From: Aurantibacillus circumpalustris
GTDB lineage: Bacteria > Bacteroidota > Bacteroidia > B-17B0 > Aurantibacillaceae
Direction: 5' to 3'
Assembly (NCBI RefSeq): GCF_029625215.1
Contig: NZ_CP121197.1
Span: forward strand, 1,054,001-1,118,000
Length of the DNA: 64,000 bases
The number at the start of each line of letters is the position of its first letter. The stretch's first letter is position 1. Position numbers and translations under genes: made by a program. Below, in pieces: positions 63,176-64,000 of this stretch. The notes beneath the pieces are model-generated. The model made no database searches, was not told the origin of the DNA, and saw nothing but the letters and a program-made list of their open reading frames with translations.

Positions 63176-63987
63176 ATTCGTTTTACCAATTCCTTCATAA
63201 TTAAAGTCATCTTAGGTTCCTGCAAATTGGCTATATGCATGACTTCTTCATGCGTTACGGTTTGAACACTTCCTTCTACTCCTAAATCTGTGACAATACT
63301 AATCCCAAAAACATCTATACCAGAATGTTTAGCAACTATTACTTCGGGTACAGTACTCATTCCAACAACATCAGCACCTATGCGCCATAACCAACGGTAT
63401 TCAGCTGGAGTTTCAAAACAAGGGCCAGTTAAGCCTGCGTAAACCCCTTCGCTTACTTTAATATTATTTTCTTTGGCAATTTCTTTGGCAAGATTTACGT
63501 AAGTTTTTTTATACGTTTCACCCATGTCGGGAAAACGAGGTCCAAGAGATGGTTCATTTTTTCCAATGAGTGGATTACTCAGAAACAAATTAATGTGATC
63601 GTTAATAATCATCAATTCACCTACTTCAAAATTTGGATTCATTCCACCGCAAGCATTACTAACGCAAAGCGTTTTTACGCCTAAGGCTTTCATAACCCTA
63701 ACCGGAAAACTTATTTCTTGCATGGTATATCCCTCGTAAAAATGAAAACGGCCTTGCATAGCCATTACTTTTTTACCACCCAATTCTCCAAAAATTAATT
63801 TTCCTTTATGACCTTCAACTGTGCTAATTGGGAAATTTGGAATGTCTTCGTAGGGAAGGGTATACTCTACAGTGATTTCTTTTACCAAGCCTCCAAGTCC
63901 TGTACCGAGAATGATTCCGACAATAGGCGAAAAATTATTGGTTTTGCTAAGTATATTTTTTGTGGTGAATTCTATTTGTTCTAACAT
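63172..63987 (-). CDS. Purine nucleoside phosphorylase
   Basis: 271-residue PNP-I family enzyme that splits inosine, guanosine or xanthosine with phosphate; purine salvage. Motifs: IGIILGTGLGGL-like phosphate site near the N-terminus, GRFHFYEGYTMQEISFPVRV cut by loops, VSNACGGMNPNF, GPCFETPAEYRWL and the signature VGMSTVPEVIVAKH. ATG at 63987. Last complete gene, convergent with the hypothetical gene and sharing stop-codon bases with it. Confidence 0.93.
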   Translation of the reverse strand: MLEQIEFTTKNILSKTNNFSPIVGIILGTGLGGLVKEITVEYTLPYEDIPNFPISTVEGHKGKLIFGELGGKKVMAMQGRFHFYEGYTMQEISFPVRVMKALGVKTLCVSNACGGMNPNFEVGELMIINDHINLFLSNPLIGKNEPSLGPRFPDMGETYKKTYVNLAKEIAKENNIKVSEGVYAGLTGPCFETPAEYRWLWRIGADVVGMSTVPEVIVAKHSGIDVFGISIVTDLGVEGSVQTVTHEEVMHIANLQEPKMTLIMKELVKRI

Positions 63988-64000
63988 ATTTTAAAATAAT

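Overview
The window is a 64 kb stretch of a Bacteroidota chromosome, most like Flavobacteriia or a near relative; the exact family cannot be read from the sequence. The evidence is type IX secretion genes (porT, porZ), two secreted proteins with a C-terminal T9SS sorting domain, peptidase S46, the Bacteroidota form of LptD, AT-rich DNA with almost no Shine-Dalgarno sites, and many promoters with the Bacteroidota -7 box TAnnTTTG. Nearly all genes are core housekeeping or envelope genes. I see no prophage, insertion sequence or CRISPR array.

Layout. 0-11 kb: 5' end of a COG2509 FAD protein, porT, the panD / YbhN-like / rfaE2 operon, lptD diverging from a cell-wall amidase, a TIM-barrel amidohydrolase and an S46 dipeptidyl-peptidase. 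11-21 kb: OmpA-domain surface protein, tRNA-Arg, porZ-recO, rpmH, ABC exporter, AsmA-like giant. 20.7-29 kb: murI, two outer-membrane barrels, a large T9SS cargo protein, an MFS transporter and a thioredoxin-like protein. 29-36 kb: OmpA lipoprotein, mscL, then a porin and a Pit phosphate transporter that each have a two-repeat Pho-box-like site, a DUF5819-like protein and an M3 peptidase. 36-45 kb: ftsE, a TPR / beta-barrel pair, a truncated aldehyde-dehydrogenase-like protein and mlaE-mlaF. 45-56 kb: ABC-F / MepB, a 49-residue protein plus nucleotidyltransferase pair, MORN-type proteins, trmD, pntA-pntB, a second T9SS cargo protein, and rlmN / polyprenyl synthase / MORN lipoprotein. 56-64 kb: a long same-strand run from an amidohydrolase through RimB-like, RimK-like and AspA-like genes to a 36-residue membrane protein and tatA, then a purine nucleoside phosphorylase.

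The main themes are envelope building (LptD, AsmA, MlaEF, amidase, MurI, RfaE2), type IX secretion and its cargo, phosphate acquisition under probable PhoB control, and a RimK-centred peptide-ligase / protease cassette. Four small genes are described here: rpmH and three undescribed ones (42894-43043, 47144-47293, 62258-62368). In at least nine places a TAnnTTTG box lies 3-14 nt upstream of the start codon, suggesting very short or absent leaders, and this corrects several start sites. TTG starts are frequent. No entirely new system stands out; the best candidates for follow-up are the RimB/RimK/AspA cassette, the nucleotidyltransferase pair and the tatA-linked micro-protein.
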